Shown: one piece after another, positions 31,795 to 41,612 of the stretch
Numbering within the stretch: position 1 is the stretch's first letter
How the letters are laid out: each line of letters begins with the position of its first letter
DNA from: Chthonomonas sp.
GTDB taxonomy: Bacteria > Armatimonadota > Fimbriimonadia > Fimbriimonadales > Fimbriimonadaceae
Length of the DNA stretch: 64,000 nucleotides
Assembly (NCBI GenBank): GCA_016788425.1
Contig: JAEURQ010000002.1
Coordinates: 62,001 to 126,000 of the forward strand
Reading direction: 5' to 3'
The notes under the pieces: model-generated
Told to the model about the DNA's origin: nothing
Databases searched by the model: none
Seen by the model: the letters and a program-made list of their open reading frames with translations, nothing else
Translations under genes and position numbers: made by a program

Positions 31795-34419
31795 GTGTTT
31801 CCTCAGCGACCCAACCCGGATGATCTGCTTCAAGCGGTCGAACGCGAAACTTCGGCGCGCGGTCGCCTAAAGATCTTCCTTGGCGCTTCGGCAGGCGTCG
31901 GCAAGACCTACGCCATGCTGACCGAAGCGCAGGATTTGCGGCGGAACGGCGTGGATGTGGTGCTCGGCTACGTCGAATCGCATCGACGAGCAGAAACTCA
32001 GGCCCTGGTCGAGGGGTTGGAGCAAGTGCCTCTGCTGGAACTTGAGCACCGCGGTGCCGTCTTATCCGAGGTCGATGTGGAGGCTGTCATTGCGCGTCGG
32101 CCAGCCCTGGTTTTGATCGACGAACTCGCTCACACCAATGCGCCCGGCTCGCGCCACGCCAAGCGTTGGCAGGATGTGCAGGATGTGTTGGATGCCGGCA
32201 TCGATGTCTTCACGGCGCTTAATATTCAGCACTTAGAGAGCCTCAACGACGTGGTGGCCCAGGTCACTGGCGTTCGTGTATCCGAGACCGTGCCGGACTC
32301 ATTTCTGGACCGAGCGGATGAAATCACGGTGATTGACCTTCCGCCCGCGGAACTGCGAAAGCGACTCCAGGAAGGCAAGGTCTATCTGCCCGAAAGGGTG
32401 GACCACGCGCTGGAAGGCTTCTTCAAGACGTCGAACCTCACTGCCTTGCGGGAGCTTGCGTTGCGCAAAGCCGCGGACACAATCGACGCCGAAGTGCAGC
32501 GCCTCAAAACCAAAGAGGGAGCGACCGGCCCCTGGGCAACTCGCGAGCGAATCGTCGTTTGCATCGCGCCGAATCGCATGGCCTCGCGCGTGTTGAGAGC
32601 GGCAGCCCGCCTTGGCAGTTCGTCGCATGCCGAACTCATCGCGGTGTATGTCGAGAGCGACCGCCAAGTGGGTCGCACCGACGAGGAGCACGAGGCTGTG
32701 CAGGGAGCGTTTGAACTCGCGTCGCAACTTGGTTTGGAGGTGGCTACGCTTAGCGGGCACGACATTGTGGCCGAGGTCATGGCGTTCGCGCAGCGCCGCA
32801 ACGCGACGCTGATCATCGTCGGCAAGCCGATTCGGCCCCGCTGGCGAGAGATTTTGTTTGGCTCGGTCGTGGACGAGTTGGTGCGCGCGAGCGGTGACAT
32901 TGATGTCCATGTGATCACGGCGGATCGCGAACCGCAAGTCGCCCGGCGCGCACCCCGTCGCAGTGATTCCGCGGTTACACCCACAGGCGTCTCGATCGTC
33001 GTTGCCGCAGCCGCGCTTTCAACCGGCGTCGGGTTGCTGCTGATCCAGGGGTTTGGTCTGGCGAATGTGGCGATGATCTACTTGTTGGGGGTTGCGTTAG
33101 GAGCGACCCGCGTCTCGCGGATCGAATCCATGGCCGGCGCCCTGCTCAGCGTTCTGTGCTTCAACTTCTTCTTTGTCGAACCTCGTTACACGTTCGCCGT
33201 CCACGACGCCCGGTACCTTCTGCTGTTCGTCGTCATGCTGATTGTGGCGCTGGTCATCAGCTCCCTCACTCACCAATTGCGAGGGCAATTGCAGGCCACC
33301 GCCGAGCGCGAAAGGCGCACGCAGAGCCTTTACACTCTGAGTCGCCAGCTCACGGCCCAGCGCGGAAAACGGGAACTTGCGGCGGCGGCGGCCAAGGAGA
33401 TTCGCGGCGTGTTTCAGGGCGATGTCGCCGTGTTTTTGTCCGAGGGCGCAAGCCTCAGCCTTATCGAGCGGTCGGAGACGGGCTTCGAATCCGAGTCCAA
33501 CGAAGTCGCGGTGGCGACATGGGTCGCCGAACACGGGGTTCAGGCGGGACGCGACACCGATACGTTGCCGGGTGCGTCGGCGCTCTACCTGCCGCTCGCG
33601 ACGGCCGAAGCAACCATCGGGGTGCTCGCGTTTCGGCCCGAACGTGAGCTACCGAAGCTCGCGCAGCGGCAACTTCTGGAAACGTTTGCGAACGCGTTGG
33701 GCCTCGCGCTAGAGCGGGCGGTGCTGGCCAAAGCGAGTAACGACGCGCGGGTCCAGGCGGAATCCGAGCGCATTCGCAGCGCGCTGCTGAGTTCCATTTC
33801 GCACGATTTGCGAACCCCGCTCACCAGCATTACGGGTGCGGCGAGCAGCATTTTGGCGGGCAGCCCAAACTCGCACGAATTGGCGGGCACGATTGTTGAG
33901 GAGTCGGTGCGCCTCAATCAGCAGATTCAAAACTTGCTCGATATGACCCGCCTGCAGGGCGAGGAGGTAAAGCTCAACCGGGAGTGGCATGCGCCCGGCG
34001 ACTTGGTGGCTTCTGCTCTTCGCCAGATTGCGCCGAGTCTGGGGTCGCGAAGGGTGGACGTTGACCTTCAGCCGATGCTCGAACTGCTTTGGGTGGATGG
34101 CTTGCTCGTCGAAAAAGCACTCGTGAATCTGTTGGAGAACGCCGCTCGTTACTCCGGAGCGACCGCCGCGGTGCGAATCGCGGTCACTCGGCGTACCAAG
34201 GATCTCGTGTTCACTGTGTCCGATTCCGGACCCGGGCTACCTGGCGACCCGAGCCAAGTCTTCCGTCTAGGCCGCGAAGGGTTGGGGTTGGCGATCGTCC
34301 AGGCGATCGTCGATCTGCACGGTGGCCGCGCCTCGGCGCGCAATGTGCCCGGCTCGGGCGCTGAGTTCCAGATTGCGTTGCCCCTGCCCGACTCGCAGCC
34401 GGAGGCGCCCGTTGGCTAA
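31795..34419 (+). CDS. kdpD: osmosensitive K+ channel histidine kinase KdpD
   Basis: An 874-residue sensor kinase. N-terminal KdpD domain with Walker A GASAGVGKTYAM near 30 and Walker-B-like LVLIDELAHTNAPG, then a USP-like domain (about 250-375), four membrane helices (about 395-495), a GAF-like linker, and the kinase: H-box SSISHDLRTPLTSITG near 665, N-box EKALVNLLENAARYSG and DSGPGLP/GLGLAIV in the ATPase domain. Start is GTG, with a TAGACT -10 box nine bases upstream. It overlaps kdpE by 8 bp. It should autophosphorylate in response to low K+ or osmotic change. Confidence 0.96.
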   Translation: MFPQRPNPDDLLQAVERETSARGRLKIFLGASAGVGKTYAMLTEAQDLRRNGVDVVLGYVESHRRAETQALVEGLEQVPLLELEHRGAVLSEVDVEAVIARRPALVLIDELAHTNAPGSRHAKRWQDVQDVLDAGIDVFTALNIQHLESLNDVVAQVTGVRVSETVPDSFLDRADEITVIDLPPAELRKRLQEGKVYLPERVDHALEGFFKTSNLTALRELALRKAADTIDAEVQRLKTKEGATGPWATRERIVVCIAPNRMASRVLRAAARLGSSSHAELIAVYVESDRQVGRTDEEHEAVQGAFELASQLGLEVATLSGHDIVAEVMAFAQRRNATLIIVGKPIRPRWREILFGSVVDELVRASGDIDVHVITADREPQVARRAPRRSDSAVTPTGVSIVVAAAALSTGVGLLLIQGFGLANVAMIYLLGVALGATRVSRIESMAGALLSVLCFNFFFVEPRYTFAVHDARYLLLFVVMLIVALVISSLTHQLRGQLQATAERERRTQSLYTLSRQLTAQRGKRELAAAAAKEIRGVFQGDVAVFLSEGASLSLIERSETGFESESNEVAVATWVAEHGVQAGRDTDTLPGASALYLPLATAEATIGVLAFRPERELPKLAQRQLLETFANALGLALERAVLAKASNDARVQAESERIRSALLSSISHDLRTPLTSITGAASSILAGSPNSHELAGTIVEESVRLNQQIQNLLDMTRLQGEEVKLNREWHAPGDLVASALRQIAPSLGSRRVDVDLQPMLELLWVDGLLVEKALVNLLENAARYSGATAAVRIAVTRRTKDLVFTVSDSGPGLPGDPSQVFRLGREGLGLAIVQAIVDLHGGRASARNVPGSGAEFQIALPLPDSQPEAPVG

Positions 34420-35098
34420 GCCGACCAAGCTGTTGGTGATTGACGACGAGGCGCCGATTCGCAAGTTTCTGCGAGCTGGAGTCGATCCCCTTTTGTTTGA
34501 AGTCGTGGAAGCCGAGAACGGGGCAACCGGCGTGCGACTCGCCGCGACCGAACACCCCGACGTGGTGCTCCTGGACCTGGGACTGCCCGATTTTGATGGG
34601 CTCGAGGTCACGCGTCGCATTCGAGAATGGTCGGCGGTGCCGATCATCATTTTGTCCGCCCGCGGCGACGAGATGAACAAGGTGGAAGCGCTGGACGCCG
34701 GAGCGAACGACTATCTCACCAAGCCGTTTGGCTTGCCCGAACTGTTTGCCCGCATTCGGGTGGCGCTTCGAAACTCGCCGGGCGAGGCCTCGCAAGCGGT
34801 GATCGAATTCAACAACATCCGGGTTGACCTGGAAGCCCATGTCGTGACGAAAGCAGGGGTCGAAGTGCGTCTGACGCCCACTGAGTTTCGGCTTCTCGCC
34901 TTGCTTGCTCGCCACTTGGGAAAGGTCTTGACGCACGGTCAAATCCTGCGCGAAGTATGGGGGCCGGAATACGCGGATGAGCTGCACTACTTGCGGGTTT
35001 ACGCTCAGCAGTTGCGGGGGAAGATTGAGGATGACCCCACGCTGCCCACGCTGCTGATCACCGAAACCGGCGTGGGTTACCGATTGCGCGCGGAATAG
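34412..35098 (+). CDS. kdpE: response regulator KdpE
   Basis: A 228-residue OmpR-class regulator. Receiver domain: KLLVIDDEAPIRKFL at the start, phospho-Asp in VVLLDLGLPDFDG near residue 52, KPFG near 105. Winged-helix effector domain from about 130 (LTPTEFRLLALLARHLGKVLTH and YVRVYAQQLR-like, here LRVYAQQLRGKIE). The likely start is TTG 34412, overlapping kdpD by 8 bp; the long upstream in-frame region is out of frame with KdpD sequence and not receiver-like. Expected to activate the pump genes 86 bp downstream. Confidence 0.95.
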   Translation: MAKPTKLLVIDDEAPIRKFLRAGVDPLLFEVVEAENGATGVRLAATEHPDVVLLDLGLPDFDGLEVTRRIREWSAVPIIILSARGDEMNKVEALDAGANDYLTKPFGLPELFARIRVALRNSPGEASQAVIEFNNIRVDLEAHVVTKAGVEVRLTPTEFRLLALLARHLGKVLTHGQILREVWGPEYADELHYLRVYAQQLRGKIEDDPTLPTLLITETGVGYRLRAE

Positions 35099-35121
35099 TC
35101 TTGATAAAATCTTGAGGTCGG

Positions 35122-35150
35122 TTGACCCGGTCCGTTGACACGGCATTGAC
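35122..35150 (+). repeat. TTGAC direct repeats upstream of kdp pump genes
   Basis: TTGAC occurs at 35122, 35135 and 35146 within the 86-bp gap between kdpE and the first small kdp gene. The 35135 copy continues to a perfect TTGACA but no -10 box lies 16-18 bp downstream. The repeats could be KdpE sites or alternative -35 elements. Confidence 0.3.
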
Positions 35151-35184
35151 GCCGTTCGCGGGAACACTCAACGTGAGAAATGTT

Positions 35185-35289
35185 ATGCAGGACTCACTAT
35201 TTGTACTTCTCATCGTTGGCAGCATTGCGCTGCTGGTCGCCCTCGTCAACGGCCTTGAGCGCCTCCGCCATGGAGCCTCGCATGAGTGA
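35185..35289 (+). CDS. small membrane protein upstream of kdpF
   Basis: A 34-residue peptide MQDSLFVLLIVGSIALLVAL followed by VNGLERLRHGASHE. It has a single membrane helix and a short charged tail with a L-E-R-L-R motif. It overlaps kdpF by 8 bp, giving coupled translation. I recall similar short single-helix peptides ending in ERLR before kdpF in other phyla, so it may be a conserved pump accessory. No ribosome binding site is clear. Very short, hence moderate confidence. Confidence 0.6.
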   Translation: MQDSLFVLLIVGSIALLVALVNGLERLRHGASHE

Positions 35290-35368
35290 GCTCGCCATTC
35301 TTGGCGTGGTCTGTTTGGCCCTCACCGCCTACTTGGTTTACGCCCTGTTGCAACCGGAGAAGTTCTGA
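35282..35368 (+). CDS. kdpF: potassium-transporting ATPase subunit KdpF
   Basis: A 28-residue single-helix protein, MSELAILGVVCLALTAYLVY then ALLQPEKF. The L-x-P-E-x-F ending is the KdpF hallmark. It lies between the small membrane ORF and kdpA and its stop overlaps the kdpA start (TGATG). KdpF sits at the interface of KdpA and stabilises the pump. Confidence 0.92.
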   Translation: MSELAILGVVCLALTAYLVYALLQPEKF

Positions 35369-37122
35369 TGTTTCTCATCGTTCTTTACTTCCTGATTGTG
35401 CTCGCGGTGACCGTGCCGATGGGCAACTACCTCTTCCGCGTGTTCTCCGGTGAGATCAGATTCTTAGCTCGGGTCGAACGAGGAATCTATCGGCTGCTTG
35501 GCATTCAGCCGGACGAGGACCAGAACTGGAAGTCCTACGCCGGGAGCCTGCTCGCCTTCACGCTGGTGTCGCTGCTCATCTCGTACGGGTTGCTGCGGTT
35601 GCAGGGGGTTTTGCCGCTCAATCCGCAGGGATATGGTGCCGCGCAGATGCCGGCGAATCTCGCCTTTAATACCGCGACTTCGTTTACGACCAACACAAAC
35701 TGGCAGTCATATTCGCCGGAGTTGGCGCTGTCCACCTTCAGCAACATGGTCTCGCTGGCCATTCACAACTGGGCGTCGGCCGCCGTGGGGTTGGCGGTCG
35801 CCGTGGCTTTGGTCCGCGGTCTCGCCCGCAAGTCGGCGGGCGGTTTGGGCAATTTTTGGACCGATATTATGCGCGGAACGCTGTACGTGTTCCTGCCAAT
35901 TTGCTTGGTGGGTGCGCTGGCTTATGTGGCCATGGGTGTGCCGCAAACATTCGACGGATCGCGGGTGGTGCAGACCCTGGAGGGTGCGAAGCAAACCATC
36001 GCGCTCGGGCCGGTCGCCTCGCAAGAGATCATCAAGCAGCTTGGGACGAACGGTGGTGGGTTTTTCAATGCGAATTCCGCTCACCCGTTTGAGAATCCAT
36101 CCGCGTTGAGCAACATGTTCACGCTCATTCTCATCTTCCTGATCCCGGCTGGTCTCACGGCCATGTTCGGTCGCATGGTGGGCAACTCCCGCCAAGGCTG
36201 GTCAGTTTTTGCCGCGATGTCGGTGTTGTTCCTGGCGGGCGCATTCATTGGCCACGCGGCAGAGCAAGCGGGCAACCCCGCCTTCGCGAAGTTCGGCGTG
36301 GAGACCGCCAACATGGAAGGCAAGGAAGTCCGGTTTGGCATTGCCGCTTCCACCTTGTTTGCGAGCGTCACAACCGGAGCAAGTTGCGGCGCGGTGAACT
36401 CGATGCACGGTTCGTACACCCCTATCGGCGGCATGGTGCCGTTGTTCAACATCCTCAGCGGGGAGGTGATATTCGGCGGCGTGGGTGCGGGCCTTTACGG
36501 CATGCTCATCTTCGCGATTCTGGCGGTGTTCATTGCGGGCCTCATGGTCGGGCGAACCCCCGAGTACTTGGGCAAAAAGATCGGCAAGTTCGAGGTCCAA
36601 ATGGCCATGGTGGCGGTGCTCGCAATGGCCTTTAGCATCCTCGGGATGTCCGCCGTCGGGAGCGTTGTCGAGCTGCCTAAGGAAGGTCCGATCGCGGCCC
36701 TCAACACCTTCCCCGGAGCGGCCTACGGCGGAGCCGATAGCGCGTACGGGGCCATGACGGGCAACCTGAATAACCCCGGCGCTCGAGGCTTTACGGAAAT
36801 GCTGTACGCCTTTACGTCGGCCACCGGCAACAACGGTTCGGCCATCGCCGGAATCACCGCGAACACCCCGATTTACAACACGATGCTCGGTGTCGCGATG
36901 CTCATTGGGCGGTTCTTGGTGATCCTGCCCGTGCTGGCGATTGCCGGCCACATGGCCCGCAAAAAAGTGAGCCCGGCCTCGGCGGGGACTTTCCCCACCG
37001 ATTCGGGCACGTTCGCGTGGCTACTCGTCGGCGTGGTCATTATCGTGGGTGCCCTCACCTTCTTCCCGGCCCTTGCTCTCGGCCCCGTGGTCGAACACCT
37101 TCAAATGACGGGAGGTCATTAA
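35368..37122 (+). CDS. kdpA: potassium-transporting ATPase subunit KdpA
   Basis: The 584-residue K+ channel-like subunit that selects K+ in the KdpFABC pump. Ten membrane helices are expected; the selectivity segments [34 protein letters not shown], and [20 protein letters not shown] and the fourth [10 protein letters not shown] are visible. Its start overlaps the kdpF stop by 1 bp and it ends 1 bp before kdpB. Confidence 0.97.
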   Translation: MFLIVLYFLIVLAVTVPMGNYLFRVFSGEIRFLARVERGIYRLLGIQPDEDQNWKSYAGSLLAFTLVSLLISYGLLRLQGVLPLNPQGYGAAQMPANLAFNTATSFTTNTNWQSYSPELALSTFSNMVSLAIHNWASAAVGLAVAVALVRGLARKSAGGLGNFWTDIMRGTLYVFLPICLVGALAYVAMGVPQTFDGSRVVQTLEGAKQTIALGPVASQEIIKQLGTNGGGFFNANSAHPFENPSALSNMFTLILIFLIPAGLTAMFGRMVGNSRQGWSVFAAMSVLFLAGAFIGHAAEQAGNPAFAKFGVETANMEGKEVRFGIAASTLFASVTTGASCGAVNSMHGSYTPIGGMVPLFNILSGEVIFGGVGAGLYGMLIFAILAVFIAGLMVGRTPEYLGKKIGKFEVQMAMVAVLAMAFSILGMSAVGSVVELPKEGPIAALNTFPGAAYGGADSAYGAMTGNLNNPGARGFTEMLYAFTSATGNNGSAIAGITANTPIYNTMLGVAMLIGRFLVILPVLAIAGHMARKKVSPASAGTFPTDSGTFAWLLVGVVIIVGALTFFPALALGPVVEHLQMTGGH

Positions 37123-37123
37123 C

Positions 37124-39169
37124 ATGGCTCAATCAACATCTCTTTTTCAACCTGAACTCATTCGCCGGGCATCCGGCGATGCTTTCCGCAAACTCGACCC
37201 GCGCGTTGTCGCCAAGAATCCGGTGATGTTCGTGGTTTTGGTCGGCAGCGTTGTGACCACGATCTTCTTCTTCCGCGATGTCGCTTCGGGCAAAGGTGAC
37301 GCGCTGTTTACCGGGCAACTCGCATTGTGGCTCTGGTTCACGGTGCTGTTTGCCAACTTCGCCGAGGCGATGGCCGAGGGACGGGGAAAGGCGCAAGCGG
37401 ATTCGCTTCGCAAGGCGCGAACCACCATGTCGGCTCGTCGGCTTTTGCCCGACGGACGCGAAGAAAGTGTGCCCGCTCCGGCCTTGGCCAAGGGCGATCT
37501 CTTTGTTTGCGAAACGGGTGACGCGATCCCGGCTGACGGCGAGATTGTGGAAGGGATAGCGAGCGTGGACGAGAGCGCCATCACCGGCGAATCGGCGCCC
37601 GTGATCCGCGAGTCGGGCGGAGATCGAAGCGCCGTCACCGGGGGCACTCGCGTGCTGAGCGACCGCATTGTGGTGCGAGTAACCCAAGACCCCGGCAACT
37701 CATTTTTGGATCGCATGATTTCGCTTGTCGAAGGTGCGAAGCGCCAAAAAACCCCGAACGAGATTGCGCTTTCTATTTTGCTGAGCGGGCTCACGCTCGT
37801 GTTCTTGGTCACAACGGTGACACTTCTGCCGTTTGCTCAGTACGCGGTGAACCAGGCGGGGAAGGGCGAAACGCCGAGCGTGCCGGTGTTGGCCGCGCTC
37901 CTGGTTTGCCTGATTCCGACCACGATTGGCGGGCTGCTCAGCGCAATCGGAATTGCGGGGATGGACCGGGTGATGCAGCGCAATGTGCTCGCGATGTCGG
38001 GCCGCGCGGTGGAAGCCGCCGGTGACGTGACCACGCTGCTGCTCGATAAAACCGGGACGATCACGCTGGGCAATCGGCAAGCGAGCGCTTTTCACCCGGC
38101 GCCTGGCGTAAGTGAACAAGAGCTTGCCGAAGCCGCGCAACTCTCGTCGCTGGCCGACGAGACGCCCGAAGGACGTAGCATCGTCGTGCTGGCAAAAGAG
38201 CGCTTCGGCATCCGCGAACACGACTTGGAGGCGATGGGCGCCGAGTTCGTTCCGTTTACCGCCCAAACCCGCATGAGCGGGATCAACGCGGGAGATCGCG
38301 AGGTTCGCAAAGGTGCGGCCGAATCGGTCCGCGCCTTTGTTGAGGAGCGCGGCGGCTCGGTACCGGCTGAGGTTCTAGCTTCCGCGCAGCGGGTCGCCAA
38401 GGAGGGTTCGACGCCATTGGTCGTGGCCGACGGCGCGAAGATTTTGGGCGTGGTGCAACTGAAAGACATCGTCAAAGGCGGCATGAAGCAGCGATTCGCG
38501 CAGATGCGTGAGATGGGCATCAAGACGGTGATGATCACCGGCGACAACCCCTTGACCGCGGCGGCGATTGCCGCCGAAGCAGGCGTGGACGACTTTATCG
38601 CTGAGGCCACGCCCGAGCAAAAGCTCGCCTACATCCGCGAAGAACAGTCGGGCGGACGCTTGGTGGCGATGACCGGCGACGGCACCAACGATGCTCCGGC
38701 CCTGGCGCAAGCCGACGTGGGCGTGGCCATGAACACCGGGACCCAAGCGGCAAAGGAAGCCGGCAACATGGTGGACCTGGACAGCAATCCCACCAAGCTG
38801 ATTGAGGTGGTGGAGATCGGCAAGCAACTGCTGATGACCCGCGGCGCGCTCACCACGTTTAGCATCGCCAACGATGTCGCCAAGTACTTTGCGATTATCC
38901 CGGCCATGTTCATCGTCACCTACCCCGAGTTGCAGCGGCTCAACTTCTTGACCAACCCAAAGTCGGCGGTGCTGGCGGCGGTGATTTTCAACGCGCTGGT
39001 CATCATCGCGCTGATTCCGCTTGCCCTTCGCGGCGTGGCGTACCGGCCCATGGGCGCGGCTAAGGCCCTGCGGCGCAACTTGCTGCTGTATGGCCTGGTG
39101 GGCGTGGTGATTCCGTTCCCTTGCATTTGGCTGATTGACAAAGCCCTCGTCCTTTTGAAACTCGCATGA
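37124..39169 (+). CDS. kdpB: potassium-transporting ATPase subunit KdpB
   Basis: The 681-residue P-type ATPase subunit that hydrolyses ATP. Actuator motif ITGESAPV, phosphorylation motif [13 protein letters not shown], nucleotide-domain KGAAESV and hinge [12 protein letters not shown] are all present. The family TM4 motif region [17 protein letters not shown] is intact. Overlaps kdpC by 4 bp. Confidence 0.97.
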   Translation: MAQSTSLFQPELIRRASGDAFRKLDPRVVAKNPVMFVVLVGSVVTTIFFFRDVASGKGDALFTGQLALWLWFTVLFANFAEAMAEGRGKAQADSLRKARTTMSARRLLPDGREESVPAPALAKGDLFVCETGDAIPADGEIVEGIASVDESAITGESAPVIRESGGDRSAVTGGTRVLSDRIVVRVTQDPGNSFLDRMISLVEGAKRQKTPNEIALSILLSGLTLVFLVTTVTLLPFAQYAVNQAGKGETPSVPVLAALLVCLIPTTIGGLLSAIGIAGMDRVMQRNVLAMSGRAVEAAGDVTTLLLDKTGTITLGNRQASAFHPAPGVSEQELAEAAQLSSLADETPEGRSIVVLAKERFGIREHDLEAMGAEFVPFTAQTRMSGINAGDREVRKGAAESVRAFVEERGGSVPAEVLASAQRVAKEGSTPLVVADGAKILGVVQLKDIVKGGMKQRFAQMREMGIKTVMITGDNPLTAAAIAAEAGVDDFIAEATPEQKLAYIREEQSGGRLVAMTGDGTNDAPALAQADVGVAMNTGTQAAKEAGNMVDLDSNPTKLIEVVEIGKQLLMTRGALTTFSIANDVAKYFAIIPAMFIVTYPELQRLNFLTNPKSAVLAAVIFNALVIIALIPLALRGVAYRPMGAAKALRRNLLLYGLVGVVIPFPCIWLIDKALVLLKLA

Positions 39170-39750
39170 AACACCTTCGACCTGCTCTCGTTCTCACCTT
39201 CTTCTTTATCGTTGTCACCGGATTGCTATTTCCGTTTATTGTCACCGCGATCGCCCAAGTGGCTTTGCCAAAACAAGCCAACGGCTCGATGTTGGAGGTG
39301 AACGGCAAGGTGGTGGGCAGCGAGTTAATCGGCCAAGCCTTCGCGGGTGCTGGCTTCTTCCACCCGCGGCCCTCGGCGGCGGGCAGCGGATACGATGCGA
39401 ATTCCTCTAGTGGCACCAACCTTGGCCCCACCAACCCCAAGCTTCTCACCGGCGCCGACGGATTTGATGGCGTTGAGCAGTTGGCCGCGTCCTATCGCAA
39501 GTTGAACGGCGTGGCGGCCGATGTGAAACTTCCGGTGGACGCCGTCACTCGATCGGCTTCGGGGCTCGACCCCCACATTTCGGTACGAAACGCCGAACTG
39601 CAGGCGGCTCGGGTTGCGCGGGCGCGCGGCTTGAATGAGAGCCGCGTGCGGGCGCTGATCGCGGCGAACACCGCTCAGCCACTTGCGGGCGTGCTCGGCG
39701 AGCCGATGGTGAACGTGCTCAAGCTCAATATTGCGCTGGCCAAGGGCTAG
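39166..39750 (+). CDS. kdpC: potassium-transporting ATPase subunit KdpC
   Basis: A 194-residue subunit with one N-terminal membrane helix ([24 protein letters not shown]) and a periplasmic domain carrying [20 protein letters not shown] and SGLDPHIS, both family signatures. It completes kdpFABC. It converges with the ADP-ribosylglycohydrolase gene across 2 bp. Confidence 0.95.
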   Translation: MKHLRPALVLTFFFIVVTGLLFPFIVTAIAQVALPKQANGSMLEVNGKVVGSELIGQAFAGAGFFHPRPSAAGSGYDANSSSGTNLGPTNPKLLTGADGFDGVEQLAASYRKLNGVAADVKLPVDAVTRSASGLDPHISVRNAELQAARVARARGLNESRVRALIAANTAQPLAGVLGEPMVNVLKLNIALAKG

Positions 39751-39752
39751 GC

Positions 39753-40799
39753 TTAGCCGCCCGGATAGCGCTTCCAGAAGTCGTCGGCGCTGCCAAACTT
39801 GACGTCCACTAGATCCTGCGCGACTTGATCAATCACGTCGCGCAGTTCCAGGTCGCGGAGCCAAGTCTCGGGGAGGACGGCCATGCCAAACGCGGCGCCA
39901 ATAATATTGCCGCAAATACTTCCGGTCGAATCTGAATCGCCGGAATGGTTGACCGCCATGCGCAGGCCGGCGATCAGATCGTCTTGAGCGCGCAGCGCGC
40001 AGAACACGGCGACTGCCAAGGCTTCCTCGGCCACCCAGCCCTCGCCCAACTCGGTGATGGCGTCGAGAGCCGACGCATCGCTGGCGGACAATTCGCACGC
40101 TCGCACCAGCGCCTTGGCAGTGAGCGTTTCCGCATCGATCAAACGAAGAGTTGCTTCGACCGCGGCCAAAATCGTGCTTTCCTCGTACACCAGTTCCTGA
40201 ACAATTTGGGCCAGCGCGATGGCCGAGGTGCGAGCCTCAACGTGGCCGTGGGTGAGGTCGGAGCTCTTCCCGGCCACTTCTTCGACCGCCGGATAGAATC
40301 CGAACGGGGCGGAGCGCATGACGGTGCCGCACCCCTTGCTGTTGTTTGTCGCGGCGTGGCGGGTGCTTTTCCACTCGCGCAGACCAGCCAAACAGGTGTT
40401 GCCCGGCGCGCGACGCTGGTGCAGGCCGCGCTCGCCGATCAGCCAGCCCGGCGCTTCCATGGCAAACTTATGCGGCTCTTCGCCCTGGGTGAGCAGCCAC
40501 CGCTGGTAGGCATAGGCCACCACTCCCGGCGGGTAGCAAACGCCCTTGAGTTGCTGACGCACCCACGCGCGGATCAATCCCTCCGCGCTGAAAAGGGTCA
40601 TTTGCGTGTCGTCGGTGATGGCGCCGCGCACGCCGTAGGCCACGTCGTACTGCTGGATTCCAGCCGGCCCATACTTGCGCTGGATCTCGCTCCAACTATC
40701 AAACTCGACCGCCGCGCCCAGGGCATCCCCCATCGCGCCAGCGAGCAGGCAGGCTCGGGCTCGGTCGCGCAGAAACTCGTGGCGGTTATCGTTTTGCAT
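39753..40799 (-). CDS. ADP-ribosylglycohydrolase family protein
   Basis: A 348-residue DraG/ARH-type hydrolase that removes ADP-ribose from proteins or small molecules. The metal-binding N-terminal motif GAMGDALGAAVEF near 20 and ITDDTQMTLFSAEGLI near 60, and the C-terminal NHSGDSDSTGSICGNIIGA, hold the Mg2+ ligands (D-D and D-S-D-S). The ATG is preceded by TACACT six bases upstream and by a palindrome covering it. Substrate (protein, ADP-ribosyl nucleotide) unknown; no ADP-ribosyltransferase is in the window. Confidence 0.9.
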   Translation of the reverse strand: MQNDNRHEFLRDRARACLLAGAMGDALGAAVEFDSWSEIQRKYGPAGIQQYDVAYGVRGAITDDTQMTLFSAEGLIRAWVRQQLKGVCYPPGVVAYAYQRWLLTQGEEPHKFAMEAPGWLIGERGLHQRRAPGNTCLAGLREWKSTRHAATNNSKGCGTVMRSAPFGFYPAVEEVAGKSSDLTHGHVEARTSAIALAQIVQELVYEESTILAAVEATLRLIDAETLTAKALVRACELSASDASALDAITELGEGWVAEEALAVAVFCALRAQDDLIAGLRMAVNHSGDSDSTGSICGNIIGAAFGMAVLPETWLRDLELRDVIDQVAQDLVDVKFGSADDFWKRYPGG

Positions 40800-40801
40800 G
40801 G

Positions 40802-40817
40802 GTTTAGTGTACTAAAC
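40802..40817. promoter_or_regulatory. operator/promoter of ADP-ribosylglycohydrolase gene
   Basis: GTTTAGT-GT-ACTAAAC is a perfect 7-bp inverted repeat. On the reverse strand it contains the -10 box TACACT (40806-40811), six bases before the ATG at 40799, so a bound regulator would block this leaderless promoter. A third GTTTAGT half-site lies at 40841-40847. No matching regulator is in the window. Confidence 0.55.
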
Positions 40818-40911
40818 TGAGGTGGTTGCGATTCTCGCACGTTTAGTTTGTTGAGGGTTTTGGAGTGAACGCCTTCTCTTAGGATGTCTTTGGAATGGCG
40901 TCAAGGAACTG

Positions 40912-41610
40912 CTATCCCTTGCCAGAACCCTTCTCCCACTTTCGCATGAACCGCAGGTGCGTGATGGCTCCGATGTAGATGAGGCCGCCGACCACCAGCC
41001 CGGGCCCGGAGAAGCAGAATAAGCTGGCAACAATGTCATCCGTTTGCGAGCGAGCAGGTTCGTTCCGATTCATTCCGCCCATAACTTCGATGACATATCC
41101 AGCGCGACCCGTGATGACGAGCGTGATGATGATCAGGCAGATTGGGACCAGCAAAACCGACGCCGAGATTGGCCACGAGTTTTTGCAACCTCGGCAAAAG
41201 AAGTGCAGCGCCAACGCAACTCGCCACGTTGCAACGAGGGCCAAGAACGTAGTGTTTGCTCCTTGCGCACTAGCGGTATCCATGAACATTTCCACCGGAA
41301 TGCCATAGATCAAGCCCGGTGCGGCGGTCAAGGAGACCACGGTTAGCACCTTCATGAGTGATGGTCGCGAGTGCGAAACTGGTCGGAGGAAAAGCCATAA
41401 GACCGGGCTGAGAATAAAGATGTACGCGATGGAGGCAAGCCCAAGTTTCGCAAACCATGGGGCCGACGGGAAGTCCCAGTTTCGCGCGATACCCACGAGC
41501 CACGTGGTGAGCAGTCCGAGCAAAAAATGCGGCTTGCCGAATCGATCGTAATCCTCAGTTGTCGCCCGGAATGTTAGGAACTTGAATAGGTCTTGCGCGG
41601 ATTCCTTCAT
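40912..41610 (-). CDS. integral membrane protein, unknown
   Basis: A 232-residue protein with about five or six hydrophobic helices (LLGLLTTWLVGIA, LGLASIAYIFILSPVLWLFL, VLTVVSLTAAPGLIYGI, ISASVLLVPICLIIITLVIT, FCFSGPGLVVGGLIYIGAI). Layout somewhat recalls Yip1-type domains but no motif settles it. A CRGC pair lies between helices. It starts 2 bp after the radical SAM gene stop, so it is co-transcribed with it. Confidence 0.6.
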   Translation of the reverse strand: MKESAQDLFKFLTFRATTEDYDRFGKPHFLLGLLTTWLVGIARNWDFPSAPWFAKLGLASIAYIFILSPVLWLFLRPVSHSRPSLMKVLTVVSLTAAPGLIYGIPVEMFMDTASAQGANTTFLALVATWRVALALHFFCRGCKNSWPISASVLLVPICLIIITLVITGRAGYVIEVMGGMNRNEPARSQTDDIVASLFCFSGPGLVVGGLIYIGAITHLRFMRKWEKGSGKG

Positions 41611-41612
41611 GG

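Noticed and set aside
34322-34411. Upstream extension of kdpE from an earlier ATG
   Set aside because: These codons lie within kdpD in another frame and encode Arg/Pro-rich sequence not seen in KdpE; TTG 34412 gives the standard N-terminus.
39745-39760. GGCTA/TAGCC hairpin between kdpC and the ADP-ribosylglycohydrolase gene as terminator
   Set aside because: Stem of only five pairs and no T-tract on either strand.
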